Source: JAUSPI01 sp964454305 (GTDB taxonomy: Bacteria; Desulfobacterota; Syntrophia; Syntrophales; JADFWA01). Taken from it: a stretch of DNA of 64,000 nucleotides. Of this stretch, positions 26,507 to 33,739 are shown piece by piece. The DNA is taken from assembly GCA_964454305.1 (NCBI GenBank), contig CAYVXX010000002.1:18005-82004 (forward strand), read 5' to 3'. The translations under genes were made by a program, and so were the position numbers. Numbering within the stretch: the stretch's first letter is position 1; each line of letters starts with the position of its first letter. The notes under the pieces are model-generated. The model searched no databases. It worked only from the letters and a program-made list of their open reading frames with translations, and had not been told where the DNA came from.

Positions 26507-26547
26507 CAAAAAAGCCGTGGAGTGTGCTGAAGAGCTCTTCCACGGCT
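26507..26547 (-). terminator. trp attenuator (terminator and antiterminator strands)
   Basis: On the minus strand AGCCGTGGA (26539-26547, strand 3) pairs perfectly with TCCACGGCT (26513-26521, strand 4) and is followed by TTTTTTGTTTT, a terminator. Strand 3 can instead pair with TCCACCGCT (26581-26589, strand 2; eight of nine bases), forming an antiterminator. The Trp codons TGGTGGTGG (26610-26618, strand 1) can pair with the CCACC of strand 2. This is the full four-strand logic of ribosome-mediated attenuation. Confidence 0.9.
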
Positions 26548-26570
26548 AACTTTCTTTGTCAGTATTTATT

Positions 26571-26648
26571 TTACACTTGAAGCGGTGGACGAACCTCTGT
26601 CTTTGTATACCACCACCAGTTATTTCCCAATAACAGACTTCTTCTCAT
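26571..26648 (-). CDS. trpL: trp operon leader peptide
   Basis: A 25-codon reading frame that starts at ATG 26648 and ends at TAA. It reads MRRSLLLGNNWWWYTKT and then EVRPPLQV, with three consecutive Trp codons. AGGA lies nine bases before the start. Stalling of the ribosome at these codons when charged tRNA-Trp is scarce would leave strand 2 free to form the antiterminator and so let trpE be transcribed. The frame is too short for usual gene callers. The peptide itself is not expected to have a function beyond attenuation. Confidence 0.93.
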   Translation of the reverse strand: MRRSLLLGNNWWWYTKTEVRPPLQV

Positions 26649-26681
26649 AATCTGACGTCCTCAAAAGTTAAATTCAGGAGT

Positions 26682-26710
26682 TTTATACCAGCGTTTTATA
26701 CCCGTGTCAA
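26682..26710 (-). promoter_or_regulatory. trp operon promoter
   Basis: Minus strand: TTGACA (26705-26710), a 17-base spacer, then TATAAA (26682-26687). Transcription would begin near 26675, about 27 bases before the leader peptide start. It is back to back with the rhomboid promoter; I see no clear trp operator. Confidence 0.85.
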
Positions 26711-26734
26711 TATTTTTTTGCTGCTCTGTAATCC

Positions 26735-26763
26735 TTGACATTGCTCAATTTTTCTGTGATAAG
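26735..26763 (+). promoter_or_regulatory. Likely promoter of the rhomboid gene
   Basis: TTGACA (26735-26740), a 17-base spacer, then GATAAG, about 85 bases before the rhomboid start. The segment TTGACATTGCTC and its flanks recur at 33360, upstream of the decarboxylase genes. Confidence 0.6.
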
Positions 26764-26845
26764 CGAAAGACATTTGAATCCTGCTGGAATAGTGTTTTAA
26801 AAGTAGGTCACACTTTTTTGTAAACTGTTAATTCCAGATTTTGCT

Positions 26846-27679
26846 ATGTCAGACACCGGAAAAAAATCGATTCTCTGCCCCAATTGCAGGAAACTTATCA
26901 GCTCGGATGAAGCTTCCTGTCCCTACTGCGGAATAAACAGACCTGGTTCCCTGCTGAAAAGAATCTCCTTCAAGAAACCGAAGGATGTTATCAAGGTTAT
27001 TATTTACTGTAATATTGCCATCTTCATTTTTTCCCTTATATTAACTCCCCTCAACCTCGGTTCTCCGGCAAATCCACTGACGTTTTTATCCCCTTCCAAC
27101 AACAGCCTGCTCCTTTTAGGCGCTACGGGCACCATTCCAATCGAAAGGTTCGGCCGCTGGTGGACACTTCTATCGGCTTCTTTTATCCATGGCGGCATAC
27201 TTCACATCTTCTTTAATATGTTCGCTTTGTGGCAGCTGGGACCTTTCGTACTCCAGGAATACGGGTTCAACCGCTTTGCAATTATCTACCTGCTCAGCGG
27301 GATTCTCGGGTTTTACATGTCCTACCTGGCCGGCGTCCTCCTCACCATAGGAGCATCCGCCAGCATCTGCGGACTGATCGGTGCTATCCTATATTACGGT
27401 AAAAGCCGTGGAGGACTTTACGGAGAGACGATCTATAGACAGGCCATGGGATGGGTAATAGGTCTGGTACTCTTCGGCCTTATGGTTCCGGGAATCAATA
27501 ACTGGGCTCATGGAGGAGGACTTGTCGCGGGTATGCTGATCGGTCTGATCTTAGGATACAATGAGAGAAAAAGCGAAAACTTTTTTCATCGAATCGTGGC
27601 AAGCGGTTTTATTTTACTGACCATTATCGTCCTGCTCTTTGCTATCGTGCAAGCCATTTACTATCGATTCTCTGTCTGA
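26846..27679 (+). CDS. Rhomboid-family intramembrane serine protease with N-terminal zinc ribbon
   Basis: A 277-residue inner-membrane protein. A zinc ribbon (CPNCRKLISSDEASCPYCG; Cys11, Cys14, Cys25, Cys28) precedes six transmembrane segments. The rhomboid motifs are FIHGGILHIFFNM (His115, Asn124), the catalytic serine in TIGASASICGLIGA (Ser171) and the catalytic His in NWAHGGGLVAG (His222), so it looks active. It would cleave membrane proteins within the bilayer; the substrate is unknown. The ATG has no strong ribosome binding site. It is a single-gene unit, divergent from the trp operon. The zinc ribbon may sense metal or recruit substrates on the cytoplasmic side. Confidence 0.88.
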   Translation: MSDTGKKSILCPNCRKLISSDEASCPYCGINRPGSLLKRISFKKPKDVIKVIIYCNIAIFIFSLILTPLNLGSPANPLTFLSPSNNSLLLLGATGTIPIERFGRWWTLLSASFIHGGILHIFFNMFALWQLGPFVLQEYGFNRFAIIYLLSGILGFYMSYLAGVLLTIGASASICGLIGAILYYGKSRGGLYGETIYRQAMGWVIGLVLFGLMVPGINNWAHGGGLVAGMLIGLILGYNERKSENFFHRIVASGFILLTIIVLLFAIVQAIYYRFSV

Positions 27680-27719
27680 TTACCAACTCTTCGTAAAATA
27701 AGCATGGTTATCTAAAACA

Positions 27720-27922
27720 TTGAAGCTCCCCGCAACAAGTTGCGGGGAATCTCCGACTGTTTAGTAAGATAGAAATTATTTTCTGCCAGAAAATAATTTC
27801 GTTAACGCATTTATCCCCTTTAGTGGGACTTATCCCGTTTATCGGGGTAAGGAAAATAGTTGTTTTTATTCGCTCGCTAACCCCGCCGCAAGCAGCGGGG
27901 AATGCGCTCGCTGTTCAGTTCA
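27720..27922. repeat. CCCCGC / GTTCAGTTCA composite repeat, long copy
   Basis: Modules in order: hairpin CTCCCCGCAACAAGTTGCGGGG, then ATCTCCGACTGTTTAGTAAG, a middle part with TTATCCCCTTTAGTGGGACT and GTTTATCGGGGTAAGGAAAA, then TTATTCGCTCGCTAACCCC, GCAAGCAGCGGGGAATGCGC and TCGCTGTTCAGTTCAA. Copies that share modules lie at 35333-35505 and 47414-47530. It fills the gap between the convergent rhomboid and TRAP genes. Confidence 0.85.
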
Positions 27923-27930
27923 ACTCTGAT

Positions 27931-29865
27931 CTATCCCGACGGCTTTGGGGATTGTCGTCTGCCAGCCAGTTTCTGGCTCAGATAGATGCTGCCAAAGATC
28001 AGAAATCCCACAATCCTGAAAGTTGTATTTGGCCATAGCAACCCCAGTGAGGCAAGACCTACCAAACTCCTTTCCCAGAAGAACAACCCGCGTAGACAGT
28101 ACCCTTCCATGGCAACCGTGAAGGCTAAGAGCCCCAGGGTGGCACTAACCGCGGTTATGAGCACCTCGTAGACGGGTCCTTCAAAAAGGATAGGGGTGTA
28201 GGCGAAAAGGAAAGGAATGATGTAAAGTCCCTTGGCCAGCTTCCAGGCGGCTAAGCCGGTCTGCATGGGATTTGATCCTGCAATCCCCGCAGCGGAATAG
28301 GCTGCCAGGCAAACCGGGGGGGTGACGTTAGCATCCTGGCTATACCAGAAGATGATCATATGGGCGGCCAGTAAAGAGATCCCCATCTGTTGTAATGCCG
28401 GACCGGCCAGCACGGCCAGAAAGATATAGGAAGCAGTTACCGGCAGTCCCATTCCAAGGACGAGTGAGGCCAGCATCACCAGTATGATGGCCAAGAATAG
28501 GTGGCCTCCGGAAAGATCGATGATCATTCCTGAGAAGGTAACCCCTACACCGGTGATCCCCACGATTCCAATGATGGTCCCTGCGCAGATAAGGATGGCT
28601 GCAGTGGAAACGCTGTTTCTCGCCCCTAAATAGAGGGCATCCAGGATATCCCTCAACGTCATGCGGGTCTCCTTACGAAACCAGCTCACTACCACGATAG
28701 CAAAGATCCCTATACAAGCGGCATATGTGGGAGTAAACCCCCTGACCAGTAGCAGGAGCAACAATACAACCGGAATAAGGAAAATGGAGCCTTCTCTCAA
28801 AACCTTTTTCAGGTCGGGTATCTCCTCTTTGCTCATGGGTTTCATTCCCAGTTTAAGGGCCTCAATATGGACAAAAAACCCCACGGAGAGAAAATACATA
28901 ATCGCCGGAATGGTGGCCACGGCGATGATATGCAGATAGGGGATTCCGGTCCACTGTGACATAATGAAGGCGCCGGCCCCCATAATGGGTGGCATTAACT
29001 GTCCCCCGGTGGATGCTGCCGCCTCCACACCTGCAGCAAAATGAGGCCGGTATCCTGTCCTCTTCATCAGGGGGATGGTAAACGAGCCGGTGGCCACGGT
29101 ATTGGCTACCGCACTCCCCGAAATCGATCCCATAAAGCCGCTGGCGATCACAGCGATCTTGGCGGGACCACCAACCATACGGCCGGTCAGAGCCTGGGCC
29201 AACTTGATGATGAAATCTCCAGCCCCGGACTTCAACAAAAATGCGCCGAAGAGGATAAACAGGTATACATAGGTAGAGGAGACGGTACAGACTATACCGA
29301 ACATTCCCTCATCGGTCAGGTACATGCGATAAAGCAGCCTTCCCAGAGCTACCCCGCGATAGTGAAAGGCGCCGGGAATCAATTTACCGAGAAAGAGCGC
29401 ATAAGCGAAGAAGACAATAGAGAGGACGGGAATAATCCATCCAGCAGCTCTCTGGGTACCAATTAGGAGAATTATAATGGCGATAGCTGCAAAGATGTAG
29501 TCTCGCATGATGGGGATAGAGGCCCTATCCAGGTGGAGCTCCTCTTCAAAGAAAAGGATATATAAGACCACAGCCGTTGCCAGCAAAATGAAGAAAAGAT
29601 CAATGCCGAAACCCTTCTGAGGTTTCTTTTTGAACATGGGATAGAAAAAGAAGGCCAAAACCATGATGAATCCGAGGTGAACCGCGTTGCGATATATCGC
29701 CGGCATCACCCCGATGGTGTTCACCCAGATATGAAAGAGAGAAGCAGCAATCCCTATAATATAAACAACCGATTGCCACCTTCCGGAAAGCTCCCGGAAG
29801 GAGGTGGTAACCTCACCCCTATCCTCCAGCCCCTCGATCTCCTCTTTCTTCCTTTTTCCAGTCAA
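27931..29865 (-). CDS. TRAP transporter fused permease (4TM + 12TM)
   Basis: A 644-residue inner-membrane protein that combines the small (DctQ-like) and large (DctM-like) TRAP permease subunits, as in TAXI-type systems. About 16 or more hydrophobic helices are visible. Family features include ALFLGKLIPGAFHYRGV, the large-subunit segments GSISGSAVANTVATGSFTIP and GGQLMPPIMGAGAFIM, and a late GMGLPVTASYIFLAVLAGPA. It uses an ion gradient, usually sodium, to import carboxylated solutes delivered by the binding protein encoded just upstream. TTG 29865 is the start, with GAGGAGG at seven bases. A hairpin with a T tract separates it from the binding-protein gene. Confidence 0.93.
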   Translation of the reverse strand: MTGKRKKEEIEGLEDRGEVTTSFRELSGRWQSVVYIIGIAASLFHIWVNTIGVMPAIYRNAVHLGFIMVLAFFFYPMFKKKPQKGFGIDLFFILLATAVVLYILFFEEELHLDRASIPIMRDYIFAAIAIIILLIGTQRAAGWIIPVLSIVFFAYALFLGKLIPGAFHYRGVALGRLLYRMYLTDEGMFGIVCTVSSTYVYLFILFGAFLLKSGAGDFIIKLAQALTGRMVGGPAKIAVIASGFMGSISGSAVANTVATGSFTIPLMKRTGYRPHFAAGVEAAASTGGQLMPPIMGAGAFIMSQWTGIPYLHIIAVATIPAIMYFLSVGFFVHIEALKLGMKPMSKEEIPDLKKVLREGSIFLIPVVLLLLLLVRGFTPTYAACIGIFAIVVVSWFRKETRMTLRDILDALYLGARNSVSTAAILICAGTIIGIVGITGVGVTFSGMIIDLSGGHLFLAIILVMLASLVLGMGLPVTASYIFLAVLAGPALQQMGISLLAAHMIIFWYSQDANVTPPVCLAAYSAAGIAGSNPMQTGLAAWKLAKGLYIIPFLFAYTPILFEGPVYEVLITAVSATLGLLAFTVAMEGYCLRGLFFWERSLVGLASLGLLWPNTTFRIVGFLIFGSIYLSQKLAGRRQSPKPSG

Positions 29866-29887
29866 CAGGACCTCCTCGGGTAATAGG

Positions 29888-29925
29888 AAAAAAGTGGGTC
29901 ATAGCCGATGGCCATAACCCACTTT
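29888..29925 (-). terminator. Hairpin terminator between the TAXI protein and permease genes
   Basis: Minus strand: AAGTGGGTTATGGCC, a short loop, GGCTATGACCCACTT with two G-T pairs, then TTTTTT. It lies just after the TAXI gene stop and 23 bases before the permease start, so it probably reduces read-through into the permease. Confidence 0.8.
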
Positions 29926-29931
29926 AACCTC

Positions 29932-30969
29932 CTAACGTGCCTCAGGTGGGATCAGGTTCCCGGGGATCTTTACCCCCTTCTCTTTATAGTATTTGTAGGC
30001 TCCTGGATGCAGCGGAGCGGGGAGTCCACTGAGAGCATTTTCTAATGTTATGAATCCCCCCATTTTGTGGACGGCCTTCATATAATCGGGGTTTTCAAAA
30101 AGAGTTTTGGTGAGGAGATAGATCACCTCCGTATCTACGTCAGCTCTTACCCCGAGGAAATTAGGCTGAGCAATGGTGCGCACTTCCTTGGTCTGTCCCG
30201 GATAGGTATTAGCCGGAATTATGTAGCGGTAACCGGGATAAGCGGTCTTTGCATTGATACTATTCAGCTGCTTGTCGGTAAACTCCAAGACCACGACCTC
30301 CATCCCTGGCGTGGCGGAGACATCGGTGACGGCGGCCACCGGAGGGCCGGCACATAGGTTGGCCCCACTAATTCTCCTGTCTTTCATAGCCTTGGCTGAC
30401 TCAAAATATCCCAGATACTCGGCTTCGATATCCGTCCTCTTCATCCCGAGTCCTTCCATAATGGTCAGTCCGGACCTCTCTGTGCCGCTTCCGGCTCTGC
30501 CTATGGAGAACCTGAGCCCTTTGATGTCGGATGCGGTACCCTCCTTTACCTTATTCTTCACGATTACAAAATGTTCCACATTGGGCCAGAGCATGGTGAT
30601 GGTGCGTAACTCCTTGTCGGGTTTCCCCTTGTACATCCCGATGCCGTTCCATGCCATTTTGCCAAAGAGCCCCTGCAGTATAACAAGCTCCACCTCCTTG
30701 CCCTTGAGCATGTTGATATTCTCGCCTGACCCAGCGGATGTAATTGCCTGAACTTGAATACCATGTTTGTCAGCCAACCTGATAGACCACAGGGAGGCCA
30801 TACCAACGCCAATAGGGTAGTAGGTCCCCCCGGTAGTAGCCGTAGCGATGATCAAGGAGGTTAGTTTCTTTTTCGCGGCTTGTGCCTCTACCCCGGTGAA
30901 GGTCATCATAAACACAAAAACCCCCACGACTGTCAATGCTAAAAACACCCTTCCTTTTTTGGAAAACAT
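29932..30969 (-). CDS. TAXI-family TRAP transporter solute-binding protein
   Basis: A 345-residue periplasmic protein with a signal peptide (about residues 1-32, ending GVEAQAA) and the TAXI-family core LIIATATTGGTYYPIGVGMA, ITSAGSGENINMLKGKEVEL, LRFSIGRAGSGTERSGLTIM and GAKTAYPGYRYI-like NAKTAYPGYRYIIPANTYPG. It binds the ligand, probably a small carboxylate or amino acid, for the fused permease encoded next. AGGAGGGATTTTAG gives a strong ribosome binding site, in keeping with the need for excess binding protein. A promoter lies about 140 bases upstream. Confidence 0.93.
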   Translation of the reverse strand: MFSKKGRVFLALTVVGVFVFMMTFTGVEAQAAKKKLTSLIIATATTGGTYYPIGVGMASLWSIRLADKHGIQVQAITSAGSGENINMLKGKEVELVILQGLFGKMAWNGIGMYKGKPDKELRTITMLWPNVEHFVIVKNKVKEGTASDIKGLRFSIGRAGSGTERSGLTIMEGLGMKRTDIEAEYLGYFESAKAMKDRRISGANLCAGPPVAAVTDVSATPGMEVVVLEFTDKQLNSINAKTAYPGYRYIIPANTYPGQTKEVRTIAQPNFLGVRADVDTEVIYLLTKTLFENPDYMKAVHKMGGFITLENALSGLPAPLHPGAYKYYKEKGVKIPGNLIPPEAR

Positions 30970-31355
30970 CTAAAATCCCTCCTTTCCCGACTTCTTTTGG
31001 GTTAAATGGTTTTTAACCTCTACGAATGAACAAACGAAATAATTCCCCTTACCACCTCCTTCCAAAAAAGTTGTCTTGTTTCAACACATTAATTATACAA
31101 AGATATTACGAGACCACTAAAACAGTGTCAAGCAAATTTTCTTTTTATTGCTTTACCTCAATTGCAGGGTGAACGGCGTACTAACTCAGTGGAACTATCT
31201 ATGGGCTTCAGCACATGAACATACGCTATCTTTTTCCTGAAATAGTTAGAATGGCTTACAAAAAACTTTTTACGAAGCCATTAATTTTAATTTTAGCTTC
31301 TTGATAGGAGTAAACTATCAAGCCTTTAATTCCGGATTTTCTATGACTGTTTGGT
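30970..31355. other. Intergenic region upstream of the TAXI gene
   Basis: No gene is seen in 386 bases. It contains the TAXI promoter (31103-31131), one TCGTAAAAAGTT-type repeat half (AACTTTTTACGAAGCCATT, 31264-31282) and a perfect 8-base-pair hairpin CTTGATAG/CTATCAAG (31300-31322). Confidence 0.5.
31103..31131 (-). promoter_or_regulatory. Likely promoter of the TAXI/TRAP operon
   Basis: Minus strand: TTGACA (31126-31131), a 17-base spacer, then TAATAT (31103-31108). Confidence 0.6.
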
Positions 31356-31667
31356 TTAATTTTTTGTTAACTTTGTCTCTTTCTTTTTCTGCTTTGCCAG
31401 CGCCTTCAATGCTTTTTTATCCTGCTTCGCCTGTTGTTCGGCCTGCTCAGGAAACATCTCTTCCGTAATTTTCGGGAGATCTTTCTCGCCGGTGATCTCT
31501 ATCTTCTCTCCCGGTCCTTCAGCCCTGGAGGGGACTCCCTTTTCCCCCGCCTTTAACCTTTCCATCATATGTTTGGCGAATGTTTTCCCGAACTGTCCGA
31601 TGAAACCGGCTATCAGTACAATTAAAACCCATTTCATGATCCGCCAAATATCAATTCCATCCGTCAT
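31356..31667 (-). CDS. Small membrane protein of unknown function
   Basis: A 103-residue protein I do not recognise. One hydrophobic helix (about residues 10-26, IMKWVLIVLIAGFIGQFG) is followed by a charged region (GEKIEITGEKDLPKITEEMF) and a strongly basic C-terminus (DKKALKALAKQKKKETKLTK). Its ATG overlaps the TGA stop of mobB (ATGA), so it is translationally coupled to it. Whether it shares a task with MobB is unknown; the overlap is the only link. The codon pattern and clean coupling make it a real gene. Confidence 0.65.
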   Translation of the reverse strand: MTDGIDIWRIMKWVLIVLIAGFIGQFGKTFAKHMMERLKAGEKGVPSRAEGPGEKIEITGEKDLPKITEEMFPEQAEQQAKQDKKALKALAKQKKKETKLTKN

Positions 31668-32158
31668 AATTGCAAAAATCTCTCCTCTATAATATCAACC
31701 ACTCCTGATATATCATTAATGTCGAGGCATGGAACACCGATATCTAATCTTTGATTGCTGACTACGGCGATGAGGTTATCATCATTTGTACATAACAGTC
31801 CCTGCTTCATCTCCGTACGGTTGACTTCAATCTTGGGATATGGATTTCCCTTATAACCCTCAACCAAAATAACATCCACATCTTTAATGTATCTATTTTT
31901 AAGCTCGGCAATACTATAATCTTTCTCTACATCTTCAATAAGAGCCACTCTCCGTGGTGATGCTATTACCGTAGTACGTGCACCTGCTCTTTTATGGCGC
32001 CAGCTGTCTTTCCCCTCGTGGTCTATGTCAAACCCGTGGATATTATGCTTGATGGTAGCCACCCGATAACCCCTCCTGTTTAATTCCGGGATCACTTTTT
32101 CTATCAGTGTGGTCTTGCCGGAATCCGATTTGCCCACAATTGACACGACGGGAATCAT
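31664..32158 (-). CDS. mobB: Molybdopterin-guanine dinucleotide biosynthesis adaptor protein
   Basis: A 164-residue GTP-binding protein that assists MobA in adding GMP to molybdopterin. It shows the P-loop GKSDSGKTTLIEKVIPEL, RVATIKHNIHGFDIDHEGKD, AGARTTVIASPRRVALIE and VDVILVEGYKGNPYPKIEV, all typical of MobB. ATG 32170 and 32158 are both in frame; GGAGG lies within the first codons and six bases before ATG 32158, which is therefore the likely start. The formate dehydrogenase at 48780-52640 needs this cofactor. A TCGTAAAAAGTC repeat separates it from the DUF364 gene upstream. Confidence 0.92.
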   Translation of the reverse strand: MIPVVSIVGKSDSGKTTLIEKVIPELNRRGYRVATIKHNIHGFDIDHEGKDSWRHKRAGARTTVIASPRRVALIEDVEKDYSIAELKNRYIKDVDVILVEGYKGNPYPKIEVNRTEMKQGLLCTNDDNLIAVVSNQRLDIGVPCLDINDISGVVDIIEERFLQL

Positions 32159-32204
32159 ATTTTCCTCCATATTGTTGCCTTAAAACCTAACACATCTAAT
32201 CTTG

Positions 32205-32336
32205 ATGCATTCGTAAAAAGTCATAAACTGCACCATTTGTCATGCTGAACTTGTTTCAGCATCTAATTATTTCAGTAAGTTAGAGACCCTGAAATAAATT
32301 CAGGGTGACAAAAAAAGACTTTTTACGAGACTGTCA
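32205..32336. repeat. TCGTAAAAAGTC inverted-repeat element with inner TGTCATGCTGAA palindrome
   Basis: Outer arms TCGTAAAAAGTC (32211-32222) and GACTTTTTACGA (32317-32328) are exact inverted repeats. Inside, TGTCATGCTGAACTTGTTTC and CCTGAAATAAATTCAGGGTG form the widespread TGTCATNCTGAA-type palindrome. The element fills the gap between mobB and the DUF364 gene. Confidence 0.8.
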
Positions 32337-33098
32337 AACTTTGTCCAGCAGGATATTGACAAACCTCAGATAAGGCCGCAAAGCAGCTGTTCCTCCACCT
32401 TCAGAAATAATCTGCATAATCTTTTCTGTGTTGAGCATTGCAGAGCCTCCTAAATGGTTTACCTGCGTCCCTTCAAAAATTTCACCACACATTGGCGTGG
32501 AAGGACCCAGCACCGCAACATGCCGGGGACTCCCCAGGCTGTTCAACACCTCCTCCATGGTATCATTCAATAGTGCGGTAGCGGTAATAATCGCAACTGT
32601 ACACTCTTCGAGTATTCTTGCTCTTTCCTTCTGGCCGAAAACCTCCATTAGAACCGGATTCCTCTCAATAATGGAAAGTGATGCCCCGGTTTCCTTTATC
32701 CGTTGCACCAGAGGACGAAAAAGGCCTACCATGGCGACCCTGTCTTCTGCTCCGAGATTGATCAATTCGAGTGTGTTCTTATCCTCTTCAGTCGGCTCCG
32801 GATGAATTATGGCATTCGCCGTAGCCAGTCCCAGTGCTTTTTCAAGGGGGTTCCTGCCATCGACGAGACGCCTCAAAAAATCAGAAGCCTTTGAACCAAC
32901 AAGTTTGCCTGCCTCATCAATAACCGAACAGCCCGGGGTTAATTCGTGATTCAGCACCGCAGCCAGACCCATCCGGTTTTCTTCCAGTTTCACACCCAGA
33001 TAGCTGAGACCGACTCTGACCTCCTTTACCAGAAGATCTCCCCCTCTTCCGGAAAGATATTCATAAAAACGGTTTGATATTTCACCTATCGGTATCAT
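32334..33098 (-). CDS. DUF364-family protein (putative heavy-metal chelation domain)
   Basis: A 254-residue cytoplasmic protein with a DUF4213-like N-terminal part (VRVGLSYLGVKLEENRMGLA) and a DUF364 part (DRVAMVGLFRPLVQRIKETG; LSIIERNPVL; VAVLGPSTPMCGEIFEGTQV; LGGSAMLNTEKIMQIISEGG). The family is linked with metal chelation and is often next to molybdenum or tungsten genes. The position just upstream of mobB agrees with that, but the activity is unproven. Its ribosome binding site is weak. The stop overlaps the outer edge of the repeat element that follows. Confidence 0.75.
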   Translation of the reverse strand: MIPIGEISNRFYEYLSGRGGDLLVKEVRVGLSYLGVKLEENRMGLAAVLNHELTPGCSVIDEAGKLVGSKASDFLRRLVDGRNPLEKALGLATANAIIHPEPTEEDKNTLELINLGAEDRVAMVGLFRPLVQRIKETGASLSIIERNPVLMEVFGQKERARILEECTVAIITATALLNDTMEEVLNSLGSPRHVAVLGPSTPMCGEIFEGTQVNHLGGSAMLNTEKIMQIISEGGGTAALRPYLRFVNILLDKV

Positions 33099-33551
33099 TT
33101 CTTTTTACTCTCTCTCCCAAAAAGATTATTACACGAAAAATCCCTTTTTGAAAAGCTTTCTAATCGTATATTTATCACCTCATCTTGATGGAAAGCAGGA
33201 TCAATCGTTAAGAAATACCAGCACTATGTTGGGCTGTTTATTAAACCTGCAACGGCCTCAAAATTCATCCTGGACAGATTTCATAACACCTTAATTCTAA
33301 AATAAAATTCAAGCATTAAAAGCATGGTCTGTTAAATCAGACACATTTACAAAATAATCTTGACATTGCTCGAATTTCTTGTTATTAGCGGAGCTCAGTT
33401 TAATGCTGATAATTGGGTACAAGTTTTTAGAAAGCGCTTTATCGTTATTTTTATTTTTTAGTGAAGTTATAATGGGAATCCCTTTCCGGTCAGGCAAGGG
33501 GATTTCCGGGTTGTATCGGTATAAAAAAGTCACGTTATCAGGAGGTTGGAA
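33099..33551. other. Intergenic region between divergent DUF364 and decarboxylase genes
   Basis: No gene is supported in 453 bases. It holds a promoter-like TTGACA-17-TATTAG at 33360-33388 and, at its right end, the AGGAGG ribosome binding site of the gamma-subunit gene. A 63-codon open frame here has no family resemblance and no start signal. Confidence 0.5.
33360..33388 (+). promoter_or_regulatory. Likely promoter of the decarboxylase gene group
   Basis: TTGACA (33360-33365), a 17-base spacer, then TATTAG (33383-33388), about 165 bases upstream of the first gene. The -35 region is shared with the rhomboid promoter. Confidence 0.55.
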
Positions 33552-33689
33552 ATGTTTGGAGAAGCGTTAAAGGTTTTTGCTGTGGGATTTAGCGGTGTTT
33601 TTCTCTGCCTTATAATATTAATGTTATCAGTTATGCTCTTTGGGAAAATCGCTGCTACGTTTACGAAAAAAGAGAAGAAGGAAAGTTAA
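33552..33689 (+). CDS. Small membrane subunit of a sodium-translocating decarboxylase (OadG-like)
   Basis: A 45-residue protein below usual length cut-offs: MFGEALKVFAVGFSGVFLCL then a continuous hydrophobic helix through ILMLSVMLFGKIAA and a basic tail (TKKEKKES). One transmembrane helix plus a short charged tail, next to a beta-subunit gene, is the layout of OadG/MmdD-type gamma subunits, which stabilise the pump complex. AGGAGG stands seven bases before the ATG. Sequence alone is too short for certainty; the call rests on position and topology. Confidence 0.72.
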   Translation: MFGEALKVFAVGFSGVFLCLIILMLSVMLFGKIAATFTKKEKKES

Positions 33690-33739
33690 CCAAAGACATT
33701 CCATCTTCCGTAAGGTAATAAGGAGGTAAAATAATAGAT

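Noticed and set aside
33379..33570. A 63-codon frame upstream of the decarboxylase genes
   Set aside because: It overlaps the promoter and the real gamma-subunit start in another frame and has no ribosome binding site.
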